From WTAW01 sp964406575 (GTDB lineage: Bacteria; Acidobacteriota; Aminicenantia; Aminicenantales; Aminicenantaceae): a DNA stretch of 26,859 nucleotides. The position numbers and the translations under genes are program-made. Numbering within the stretch: position 1 is the stretch's first letter; the number at the start of each line of letters is the position of its first letter. The stretch covers positions 1 to 26,859 of the forward strand of contig CAYOSH010000044.1 in the NCBI GenBank assembly GCA_964406575.1, written 5' to 3'. Under the pieces are notes generated by a model, which ran no database searches, was not told the DNA's origin, and saw only the letters and a list, made by a program, of their open reading frames with translations. Shown piece by piece: positions 15,582 through 22,414 of this stretch.

Positions 15582-15815
15582 ATGCGTATAGTTCAGATGA
15601 CTTTGGATGAAGAGCTTATCGAATCAGTAGACAAAATTGTCAAAGAACTCAAAACCACTCGTTCTTCCTTCACGCGCAAGGCATTGAGAGAAGCGGTTGA
15701 GCGCCTAAATGTCAGGCGCCTCGAAGAAAAGCATCGGAAAGGCTACAAACTTCACCCAGTAAGCCAATATGAGTTCAGCGTGTGGGAGAGTGAACAGAAT
15801 TGGGGGGATGAATGA
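15582..15815 (+). CDS. Ribbon-helix-helix (CopG/MazE-type) antitoxin
   Basis: 77 residues from the ATG at 15582, five bases after GAGGA; an in-frame ATG at 15570 has no site. The start RIVQMTLDEELIESVDKIVK and SSFTRKALREAVERL form the strand-helix-helix of CopG-type DNA-binding antitoxins. The tail (KHRKGYKLHPVSQYEFSVWE) matches toxin-neutralising regions of MazE partners of PemK-type toxins. Its TGA overlaps the toxin's ATG as ATGA, so the pair is translationally coupled. It is expected to repress its own promoter just upstream. Confidence 0.85.
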   Translation: MRIVQMTLDEELIESVDKIVKELKTTRSSFTRKALREAVERLNVRRLEEKHRKGYKLHPVSQYEFSVWESEQNWGDE

Positions 15816-16123
15816 AAAGAGGGGAAATCAGGTGGTACCGATTCAAAGCGCCGGATAAAAACAGGCCTGTCCTGATCCTGACACGTGATTCAATATTGGA
15901 ATATCTGGGCGAGGTTACGGTAGCACCAATCACTTCGACAATCAGAGATATTCCCAGCGAAATTTTTTTGTCTAAATCTGACGGGATGCCCACAGACTGT
16001 GTTATAAACTTCGACCATATCCAGACTGTCTCAAAGAAGAAAATTGGCTCCCTTATTACTATCCTGTCACCGGAAAGATTAAAAGAGGCTCGAGAAGCAA
16101 TTCTTTTTTCTCTTCATTTATAA
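15812..16123 (+). CDS. MazF/PemK-family mRNA interferase toxin
   Basis: 103 residues, normal length. Family landmarks in order: KRGEIRWYRF at the start, RPVLILTRD, LGEVTVAPITSTIRDIPSEI, and DCVINFDHIQTVSKKKIG. The Arg in RGEIRW and the Thr/Ser and Arg around ITSTIRD are where the RNA-cleaving residues of MazF lie. The toxin cuts single-stranded RNA in the cytoplasm and is held by the antitoxin encoded immediately upstream (ATGA overlap). It appears intact. The sequence specificity cannot be read from the protein. Confidence 0.9.
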   Translation: MKRGEIRWYRFKAPDKNRPVLILTRDSILEYLGEVTVAPITSTIRDIPSEIFLSKSDGMPTDCVINFDHIQTVSKKKIGSLITILSPERLKEAREAILFSLHL

Positions 16124-16517
16124 TTCCAGTCTTTTCTAGACCGGAGCATTCTATATTCATCGCAAGATATCTCTTATCTATAGCGATCAGAATTTAAATC
16201 CCCGTACAAAGCACTTGGAATGAATTGCAATCAATGGTGAATGACAAATTTAGATGAATTGTAAGCTTATTGCTTCGCCTCCTTTGGTATAAGCTCCATG
16301 CCGAGCTGCTGCATAACGTTTAAATGGATGATGACTTTTCCGAGAACTTCTTCCATAAATTTATGTTCGATTTTGGACAGGGAATGTCTGAAAACGGACA
16401 GGGATCTTCTCTAAAGGACATCCTTTTCAAGGGAAAAACAAGGCCGCCTGTCTTCAGGCTGGAATGGCATGATCCTTGCATACCCTGTGGTGTAGGATAT
16501 CCTGTGTTATGGAGTAA
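16124..16517. other. Gap with a possible gene-tail remnant on the minus strand
   Basis: Nothing rightward is convincing. On the minus strand, 16410-16267 is open for about 47 codons, ends at TAA and reads like protein (SKIEHKFMEEVLGKVIIHLN, then VMQQLGMELIPKEAKQ), but has no start and I do not recognise it. No clear terminator follows the MazF-like gene. GGAG at 16511-16514 serves the PadR gene. Confidence 0.35.
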
Positions 16518-16520
16518 ATG

Positions 16521-16859
16521 ATGATAGATAAAGCGCTTGTGGCCGCATCCACGAAACCCATTATCCTTTCGATTCTGTTGGGGGGCGAGGACTATGGCTA
16601 TCAGATCATTCAGAAGGTCAAAGATATTTCCGGGGGAAGCCTCGAATGGTCGGACAAGATGCTCTATCCGGTCCTTCACCGTATGGAAAAGGAGGGATTC
16701 CTCATCTCCCGGTGGAAAATGTCGGATGGAGGCAGACTTCGCCGTTATTACAAGATCACCGAAAAGGGATGCCTGGAACTCGATTCCGAGCGCCGCCAGT
16801 GGCGGTCGGTTACAGACGCTCTTGCCCAATTGTGGAAGCCCCTGCCGTCATTGGACTGA
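16521..16859 (+). CDS. PadR-family transcriptional regulator
   Basis: 112 residues from the ATG at 16521, six bases after GGAG; the preceding ATG at 16518 is too close. The winged helix shows the PadR layout: ILSILLGGEDYGYQIIQKVK, SLEWSDKMLYPVLHRMEKEG, then RRYYKITEKG, the wing and start of the C-terminal helix. PadR proteins bind DNA as dimers and are often released by small molecules. It is followed after 32 bp by the permease gene, which it probably controls, as in the many acidobacterial PadR-permease pairs. The ligand is unknown. Confidence 0.9.
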   Translation: MIDKALVAASTKPIILSILLGGEDYGYQIIQKVKDISGGSLEWSDKMLYPVLHRMEKEGFLISRWKMSDGGRLRRYYKITEKGCLELDSERRQWRSVTDALAQLWKPLPSLD

Positions 16860-16891
16860 GAACGATTTGCTTTTGTTCAGGAGAAATAAAT

Positions 16892-19504
16892 ATGTTCGAC
16901 TTGGAAAAGGCCATTGGTGAGTGGAAAAAAACTCTTTTCCGAAGCGAGAATATGGAGGAGGCCGATGTAGCCGAGCTCGAATCTCATGTCCGGGAAGAGA
17001 GAGCCAGACTCGTGAAAGAGGGCTTTGATGAAGCGGCTGCTTTCCGGAAGGCTATTGAAGATCCGGCATCGGCTGAAGCACTCGAGGCCGAGTATGCAAA
17101 AGTCCGGCGTCTGAGGTTGGACCGTCCCGCCTGGCATCCGGCTCGGCTCCTGCCAGTGTTTGCCTGGAGCCACATGAAGATCGCCTCCCGTAAGATGAGG
17201 AAGCAGAAAGCCTATTCGTTGATCAACACCGTCGGTCTCGCTCTCGGAATGACCTGCTCGTTTTTGATTTTTTTCTGGGTACAGGATGAACTGGGGTACA
17301 ACCGCTTTCATGAAAAAGCCGATCAGCTGTTCAGGGTCAACAAAAAGTATCAAATCGGCAGTGAAACGCAGTATAACTCGTCGACTCCCTTCCCTTTGGC
17401 TCCTGCAGTCCGGGAAAACTTCGCCGAGGTCATCGATGCGACCCGGTTCCAGCGGATCAGAGCCCTCGTCAGTTTCGGGGACAACGAGGACAATGTTTTT
17501 TACGAACGTCGCGTATGTGTGGTGGATCCGTCTTTTTTCAGAATTTTTAGCTTTCCCTTCGTCAAAGGCGATCCGGTTGCTGCTTTAGCGGAACCGGATT
17601 CGATCGTCCTGACAGAAAGCACTGCCGCCAAGTATTTCGGCACGGAAGACCCTGTCGGCAAAACTCTGACCCTTGACCATGACAAAGACTTTGTCGTCAA
17701 GGGAGTGGTCGAGGATATCCCGCCGAACTCCGACCTCCCGTTCGATCTTTTCGTTCCGACCTCAAGAATGATCGATCCGGAATTGCTGGAGGATTGGGGA
17801 AGCCACTACGCCATGACGTTCGTTTGTCTCCAGGGCGGCTCCGTCCCTGCGGAGGTGGAGAAAAAACTATCGAAGCTTATACAGGAGCAGCTCCCCAAAG
17901 AACAAATTTCCTTAGCCCTGCAGCCACTCGGTGACATCCACTTGTATTTTGAAGACGGGAGCGAAGAAGGCATGAAATTTGTCCGTGCCTTTTCTATAGT
18001 CGCGGTCTTTATCCTGGTCATCGCCTGCATCAATTACATCAACCTCTCCACAGCCCGCTCCGAGAAACGGGCCAAAGAGGTCGGTTTGAGGAAAGTGGTC
18101 GGCGCACGGAGAATGCAGATCGCCTGGCAGTTCTTTGCAGAATCGCTTCTCTTCACCCTGATCGCGCTCGGCCTCGCTCTCTTACTTATCCAGATGCTCG
18201 AAGGCGTTTTTCATGACCTCACGGGTAAGACCCTTGTATTGGCCGATTTCGAGCCTGGCTTCATGGTGGGGCTTCTCCTGATCGCCGGTTTCACAGGTTT
18301 AGCTTCAGGCGTTTACCCGGCGATCGTGTTGTCCTCTTTCAAGCCGGTGCAGGCCTTGCGAGATGGCCTCGACCGACCCAAAGGGAAAGCGTCCTTTCGA
18401 AAGACTCTGGTGGTCGTCCAGGTCTCTCTGTCGATCATGTTGCTCATCGGCATGGGCGGCATCGAGCAGCAGCTTCGATACTTCCGGGCGATAGATTTGG
18501 GTTTCGACAAGGATAACGTCCTCTTTATGAGGATGACCGGCGGCCTCCAGAAGAATTATGAGGCCTTCAGGCACGAGCTGCTCCAGAATCCTGATGTGGC
18601 CGAAGTAGCCCGGAGCTTTCAGCCTCCGGGAGAGATGTCTGCCATCGTCAGAGGGCTTCGGTGGGAAGGAATGGAGGCCGGCGAGAGTGTTGCCTTTGGC
18701 TTTATTCCTGTCGATTACGACACTCTGGATCTTCTGGACATGAAAATCGTTCAAGGGCGAAAATTTTCGAGAGAGTTCCCAGCGGATGACTCCAATTTCA
18801 TTCTCAATGAAAGGGCTGTCGAGGTCATGGGTTTGGAGGATCCGATCGGGAAACCCTTCTCTCTTGAAGATTCCACGGGCACGATCGTCGGAGTGGTCAA
18901 AAACTTCCACTCCATGCCCTTGAACTACGGCATCGAACCGGTGGTTCTCCTGGTCGATCCGGAATATTACAGCTTGGTTCTGGTCAAGATTAGGCCCGAC
19001 AACCGCAGGGGAGCCATCAGCGGGGTCGAAGCGGCCTGGAAGAAGTTCGCACCGGGATTCCCCTTCGAATACCATTATCTCGACGAGCGCTTCGATCTTT
19101 ATTACGGTTCAGAGATCCTGGCCGGGAAATTATTTCGCTATTTCGTCCTGATCGCCATCGTCATATCCTGTCTCGGCCTGCTGGGACTGTCTGCCTTCGT
19201 GGCCGAGCAGAAAACCAAAGAGATAGGAATCCGCAAAGCCCTCGGAGCCTCTGTCCCGCGGGTTGTCCTGCTTTTGACGAAGCAGTTCTTGCTGTGGGTT
19301 CTTTTGGCCAACATCATTGCCTGGCCCGTCGCATACATCGCTCTGCGGAGCTGGCTCGACAATTACCCCTTCCGGACCAGTCTCGGATTACCTCTTTTTC
19401 TGTTATCCGCGGCAGCAGCGCTTATGATCACGATGATCACGGTGAGCTTTCAAGCGGTGAGAGCAGCCCGTGCCAATCCGGTCGACAGCCTGAGATACGA
19501 ATAA
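16892..19504 (+). CDS. ABC transporter permease of the MacB/FtsX type with N-terminal prefix domain (ADOP-like orphan permease)
   Basis: 870 residues from the ATG at 16892, eight bases after AGGAG; the frame is open upstream only because it overlaps the PadR gene in another frame. Residues 1-75 are a soluble helical prefix (FDLEKAIGEWKKTLF, then VAELESHVREERARL). A first membrane helix (YSLINTVGLALGMTCSFLIF) leads to a large MacB-like extracytoplasmic domain. Two FtsX cores follow, each with its signature: EVGLRKVVGARR and EIGIRKALGAS. The end (AVRAARANPVDSLRYE) is typical. This two-core arrangement matches acidobacterial duplicated orphan permeases. No ATP-binding subunit is nearby, so the ATPase must be elsewhere or the protein acts otherwise. 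Base composition is visibly more GC-rich than the TA regions on both sides. Confidence 0.9.
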   Translation: MFDLEKAIGEWKKTLFRSENMEEADVAELESHVREERARLVKEGFDEAAAFRKAIEDPASAEALEAEYAKVRRLRLDRPAWHPARLLPVFAWSHMKIASRKMRKQKAYSLINTVGLALGMTCSFLIFFWVQDELGYNRFHEKADQLFRVNKKYQIGSETQYNSSTPFPLAPAVRENFAEVIDATRFQRIRALVSFGDNEDNVFYERRVCVVDPSFFRIFSFPFVKGDPVAALAEPDSIVLTESTAAKYFGTEDPVGKTLTLDHDKDFVVKGVVEDIPPNSDLPFDLFVPTSRMIDPELLEDWGSHYAMTFVCLQGGSVPAEVEKKLSKLIQEQLPKEQISLALQPLGDIHLYFEDGSEEGMKFVRAFSIVAVFILVIACINYINLSTARSEKRAKEVGLRKVVGARRMQIAWQFFAESLLFTLIALGLALLLIQMLEGVFHDLTGKTLVLADFEPGFMVGLLLIAGFTGLASGVYPAIVLSSFKPVQALRDGLDRPKGKASFRKTLVVVQVSLSIMLLIGMGGIEQQLRYFRAIDLGFDKDNVLFMRMTGGLQKNYEAFRHELLQNPDVAEVARSFQPPGEMSAIVRGLRWEGMEAGESVAFGFIPVDYDTLDLLDMKIVQGRKFSREFPADDSNFILNERAVEVMGLEDPIGKPFSLEDSTGTIVGVVKNFHSMPLNYGIEPVVLLVDPEYYSLVLVKIRPDNRRGAISGVEAAWKKFAPGFPFEYHYLDERFDLYYGSEILAGKLFRYFVLIAIVISCLGLLGLSAFVAEQKTKEIGIRKALGASVPRVVLLLTKQFLLWVLLANIIAWPVAYIALRSWLDNYPFRTSLGLPLFLLSAAAALMITMITVSFQAVRAARANPVDSLRYE

Positions 19505-19612
19505 GGCATTTGTGAAACATATTTTTCCTTCCTGTTGTGTGGCATCACCCAGCCTCCGGGCTTGTATCTCTTATCGTATGGATCGTCTTCGGTATGGGAT
19601 GCTTCATCTTCA

Positions 19613-19867
19613 TCAAATGGCGTGGGGTCGGGATATGGATTTTGTAGATGTTATCAGGCGAAAATATAACCTGCAGTTTCCGATTCTTCCTCTGTAGATA
19701 TTTTTCTTCCCGGCTATTTTCTTGATATCACATACGTTAGGGTTTATCTCAAGCATTCCCAATTGATGGAGCACTTCTTCTTGTAATTTTTGTTCTAGAT
19801 CGAGTATGTTTTTCCGTGCGCTATTTGCGATTTTTGTTATCCGCCACTTTTTGGTTTTTGAGGTCAC
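19613..19867 (-). CDS. RelE/ParE-family toxin-like protein, C-terminally truncated (copy 2)
   Basis: Identical to copy 1 from the GTG start through LITS, then a different tail (TKSISRPHAI) because the duplicated block ends at 19646. The unrelated tails show that neither copy carries the native C-terminus. It overlaps the antitoxin gene by 47 bp. Like copy 1 it lacks the last strand of the RelE fold and is probably defective. Confidence 0.65.
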   Translation of the reverse strand: MTSKTKKWRITKIANSARKNILDLEQKLQEEVLHQLGMLEINPNVCDIKKIAGKKNIYRGRIGNCRLYFRLITSTKSISRPHAI

Positions 19868-20102
19868 GCTTGAGCTCCTCGAAAGTCACGTATTCCCCTT
19901 TTTGAATTTCCATTATTCCCTTTTCGATCTCTGCCCATTCATTTGCGCTGATTTTCACGCTTTCGATCTCTTCTTTGTCCATGTTGCGGATAAACTCACG
20001 GATCTTTCCGGTTTTGCTGTAGCCTTTTTCTCTGCAAACGGCATCGAAAGCGATGTATTCTTCGAGGGGAAGTCGTAAACTTAGAGTTCGTGTTTCTCTC
20101 AT
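19821..20102 (-). CDS. Antitoxin of the RelBE-like module (copy 2)
   Basis: 93 residues, identical to the product of 11806-12087, with the same GGAGG site and upstream promoter. With two identical antitoxin genes and operators, the two loci should cross-regulate. If the toxins are inactive, these genes may serve only as antitoxin sources against a related toxin elsewhere; that is inference. Confidence 0.8.
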   Translation of the reverse strand: MRETRTLSLRLPLEEYIAFDAVCREKGYSKTGKIREFIRNMDKEEIESVKISANEWAEIEKGIMEIQKGEYVTFEELKRDLKNQKVADNKNRK

Positions 20103-20144
20103 TTTAACCTCCAGGCGGATCAATCTCATAGGAAGTTGTTATTT

Positions 20145-20170
20145 GCATTAATTAACATTAATTATAATGC
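20145..20170. promoter_or_regulatory. Candidate operator of the RelBE-like unit, copy 2
   Basis: Same imperfect inverted repeat as at 12130-12155, inside the duplicated block and over the -10 element. Confidence 0.5.
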
Positions 20171-20189
20171 ATTTTAATGTATTTATCAA
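20161..20189 (-). promoter_or_regulatory. Sigma-70-type promoter of the RelBE-like unit, copy 2
   Basis: TTGATA (20189-20184) and TATAAT (20166-20161) on the minus strand, 17-bp spacing, inside the duplicated block. Confidence 0.7.
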
Positions 20190-20330
20190 TGTTCAGTCTG
20201 ATACCTGAATTTTGATCCATGTAGCGACCCAACATCCTGGAGAACATATCAATAGACAACGGCCCCCTGTGAAAAATTTTAGCAAATGCTGGATCAAACT
20301 ATTTTATTGAAACTAAATTCTGGAGTGATA

Positions 20331-20380
20331 ATCTCCAGTGATACTGCAAAGACTGCTAAAAAGAGTTTAATTTCAAGGCA
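20331..20380. repeat. Diverged 50-bp repeat next to TA copy 2
   Basis: Partner of 12321-12370 (about 78% identical, no gaps), about 75 bp outside the identical 612-bp block. Confidence 0.55.
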
Positions 20381-20417
20381 ATTTATTAAGCAAAGGCATT
20401 ATGGTGATATGACCAAT

Positions 20418-20918
20418 TTAATCAGCTAATAATTCCTCTATTCTCAGTACAAAATCCTCTGCATCCTCTAGAATCCAACCAACATCTTCGTTTGTAATGG
20501 TTTTAACACCATACTGTATGAATACCCTGTTTTCCCTTGCTTTCCTCAGTGTATCAGAATATTTCTTCTCTAATAGTCTAGCTTTATTTAGATAGGTCAT
20601 ATATTCCTTTTTGACTATTCCTTTAAAGATGAAGAATTCCTGAAAAGCTGAAATTGCGCATTGATGTGAAAGAGCTCTGAGGCCAATGATAAAGAGAGAA
20701 GCAAGAACAGCATGGTACATTGCATAATATCCACAGATTACTGTCCAATCGTAGAATTCATTGTTGAACATGAGCCTCATTGCATTCAGATTATTACGGG
20801 CCTTATCAAGATGATTGTCAGCGGCTTTTTTGTTTACTGGAATTCTGCGAATATCAGCTCTTTTCCCTCTTCTTGATCTGAAACATTCTTTGAGGATCTT
20901 ATTGAGCCTTTGAGTCAT
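20418..20918 (-). CDS. HEPN-domain protein, likely toxin of an MNT-HEPN pair
   Basis: 166 residues if translation starts at the ATG at 20918, one base after the stop of the nucleotidyltransferase gene; longer readings overlap that gene. The core has DNHLDKARNNLNAMRLMFN, DWTVICGYYAMYHAVLASLF and GLRALSHQCAISAF, followed by REN near the C-terminus. This is the helical HEPN plan (PF05168-like): a helix with N, a Y-x-x-x-Y-H-A helix, and an R-x3-H at Arg81/His85 resembling the RNase motif. HEPN proteins paired with minimal nucleotidyltransferases work as toxins cleaving RNA. No good ribosome site is present, so translation depends on the upstream gene. Confidence 0.75.
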   Translation of the reverse strand: MTQRLNKILKECFRSRRGKRADIRRIPVNKKAADNHLDKARNNLNAMRLMFNNEFYDWTVICGYYAMYHAVLASLFIIGLRALSHQCAISAFQEFFIFKGIVKKEYMTYLNKARLLEKKYSDTLRKARENRVFIQYGVKTITNEDVGWILEDAEDFVLRIEELLAD

Positions 20919-20919
20919 A

Positions 20920-21546
20920 TTAAAATTTTGAGGCTTTAACAATTTCCCAAAACAGATATTCGTTATAGAGAATAATTCTGTCTCTCCAAAGCTCATCGTA
21001 GAATTCCAGATTGTTCCTGAATGCATCGAAGATTTTGTCAAAGGTCACAAGGAGTGGGGAAATTTCCAGTAAAGGCGCCACCTTTTTTTCAGATTCTTCC
21101 TGTATCTTAATATATTTGTTGCTTTTTGTTGCTGCGCATAACAAGATGTCGATATCGCTTCCTCGAGACCATTCACCTCGGGCGACTGATCCGAACAAAA
21201 TAACCATTTGGATTTCTCTATGAGATAGACGAACGAGATTTGAAATATACTCATTCAGAAGACGGGAAATTTTTTTATTTTTTGCGAAGTAATGGAGTTT
21301 TCTGTGAACCTCAAAAATTTCGAATATTTTAAACAGAACAGCGCTTTTTGGATTTATTCGATATAGAGTCATATTGCCCACTTCTCTTCGGATCAATAAT
21401 TTCTCCTCGACAAAGTCTTTTGCGTATTTGTTGACATTCTGGGGGACGACGTTTGCCTGACGTGATATTTCTCTGAGATGGAATTCTTGTGTTGGATTAT
21501 TGAAAAATAATTTTAGGATATTCTCTCGTGTTTTTGAAAGGAACAT
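20920..21546 (-). CDS. Winged-helix/minimal nucleotidyltransferase (MNT) fusion, likely antitoxin of the HEPN pair
   Basis: 208 residues; GGGAGG lies five bases before the ATG. Residues about 1-70 form a winged helix (RENILKLFFNNPTQEFHLRE, then ISRQANVVPQNVNKYAKDF). The nucleotidyltransferase signature GSVARGEWSRGSDIDILL starts at Gly119, with Asp131 and Asp133 as metal ligands and a possible third acid near Asp170. MNT proteins neutralise HEPN toxins, in known cases by AMP transfer, and this one carries its own DNA-binding domain. Gene order is antitoxin then toxin with a one-base gap. The promoter at 21635-21607 is good, so the pair looks intact and expressed. Confidence 0.85.
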   Translation of the reverse strand: MFLSKTRENILKLFFNNPTQEFHLREISRQANVVPQNVNKYAKDFVEEKLLIRREVGNMTLYRINPKSAVLFKIFEIFEVHRKLHYFAKNKKISRLLNEYISNLVRLSHREIQMVILFGSVARGEWSRGSDIDILLCAATKSNKYIKIQEESEKKVAPLLEISPLLVTFDKIFDAFRNNLEFYDELWRDRIILYNEYLFWEIVKASKF

Positions 21547-21606
21547 GATAGCCTCCCGCTAAGTATTTAATAAAAAATGTATTAATTTATAAAACGATTG
21601 TATTAT

Positions 21607-21635
21607 AATATAGAACAAATTGGAGTTGGTGTCAA
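21607..21635 (-). promoter_or_regulatory. Sigma-70-type promoter of the MNT-HEPN pair
   Basis: On the minus strand TTGACA (21635-21630) and TATATT (21612-21607) are exactly 17 bp apart, about 60 bp before the MNT start codon. AT-rich repeats TATTTAAT / TGTATTAAT between them and the gene could be an operator. Confidence 0.7.
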
Positions 21636-21784
21636 TAAAATATTAATGCCACAAATTGATTTTAGCAATCGTTTATGCCATGCACACTTATGAGGCTGCC
21701 CAAGAAGCAGAAAAGGGATTGGTCAAATTGGAATGGATTTAAATAATCTGCTGCATCATCAATTTCGCGGCATTTATTTTCGAA

Positions 21785-22300
21785 TTAAAACCAGGTTCTC
21801 TTTTTGTAGTCCTTGTATTCAGGATACTTTACGAGGAGTTCTCTCTCTTCTAAAACTTTCCAGAATAGGATCTGGGCTATCCAGATAATCGAGAGGCACA
21901 ATGTTACAAATCCTTGGGTAAAAAGGGCAATGCCGACGGCCATGAGGATTTGTCCGAGATACATGGGATGCCTGATCTTGGAATAAACGCCTTCTGTGAC
22001 CAGATCCCCTTTATCTGTAACCCCTCCTTTGGTGATCTCACCTAAGACAAAAAGCAATAGACCGGTCGCTAACGCTGCCAAACCCAGATATTTTAGCCAG
22101 GGGGCAAAAGGACTTCTCACCGGGTCTGAAAAGGCCATAAAAAACCATGATGCCCACATAAAAAACATCACAAATGTAAGAAGAACAGAAATTTTTTTAT
22201 TTTCTATCCGTCCGGACTTTTGAAATTCCAGTCCCACATAGAGATGAGCTAGACTTGTGACAATCCAGATCCCCAGGGCTATAAAAAACCATATATGCAT
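21785..22300 (-). CDS. Membrane methyltransferase-like protein (isoprenylcysteine carboxyl methyltransferase / PEMT family)
   Basis: 171 residues with about four or five membrane helices (about 3-20, 38-58, 70-90, and 115-145 as a hairpin). The conserved C-terminal block is VTEGVYSKIRHPMYLGQILM followed by LEERELLVKYPEYKDYKKR; GVY...RHPMYLG and EE..L...P.Y..Y are the SAM-binding signature of the bacterial ICMT/PEMT fold. Bacterial members methylate small or lipid-like substrates, usually unknown. It is 114 bp downstream of the oxidoreductase gene on the same strand and may share its transcript. The start at 22300 is the only ATG in place. Confidence 0.8.
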   Translation of the reverse strand: MHIWFFIALGIWIVTSLAHLYVGLEFQKSGRIENKKISVLLTFVMFFMWASWFFMAFSDPVRSPFAPWLKYLGLAALATGLLLFVLGEITKGGVTDKGDLVTEGVYSKIRHPMYLGQILMAVGIALFTQGFVTLCLSIIWIAQILFWKVLEERELLVKYPEYKDYKKRTWF

Positions 22301-22414
22301 TTATCGCTCGAATTTTGAATGAATCTGATTCATCTCCATGCGGTGATATCTTAAGGTAAACCTAACACACTGGAAACGACCCAGTCAATCCCGTGAAAAG
22401 CATTGGGAAGAAAT

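Larger units (their letters stand above)
19646..20257. repeat. 612-bp direct repeat carrying the TA unit, copy 2
   Basis: Same orientation and content as 11631-12242, with no difference found by eye. It sits 141 bp after the stop of the permease gene. The left flank (TTTGT) and right flank (AACGG) differ from those of copy 1 (AAGTC, GAGGA). Confidence 0.92.

Noticed and set aside
16646..16891. Upstream extension of the permease frame by 82 codons
   Set aside because: It overlaps the PadR gene in another frame, is low-complexity and has no ribosome site; the start at 16892 has AGGAG and begins the known prefix domain.
18305..19075. 256-codon leftward ORF inside the permease gene
   Set aside because: It is the antisense shadow of a strongly supported GC-rich gene and has no recognisable motif.
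19512..19697. Small rightward ORF after the permease, and a hydrophobic frame (about 19520-19640) in the same place
   Set aside because: The first has no motif and runs into the antisense of the TA block. The second could be a membrane-protein tail but is too short to support.
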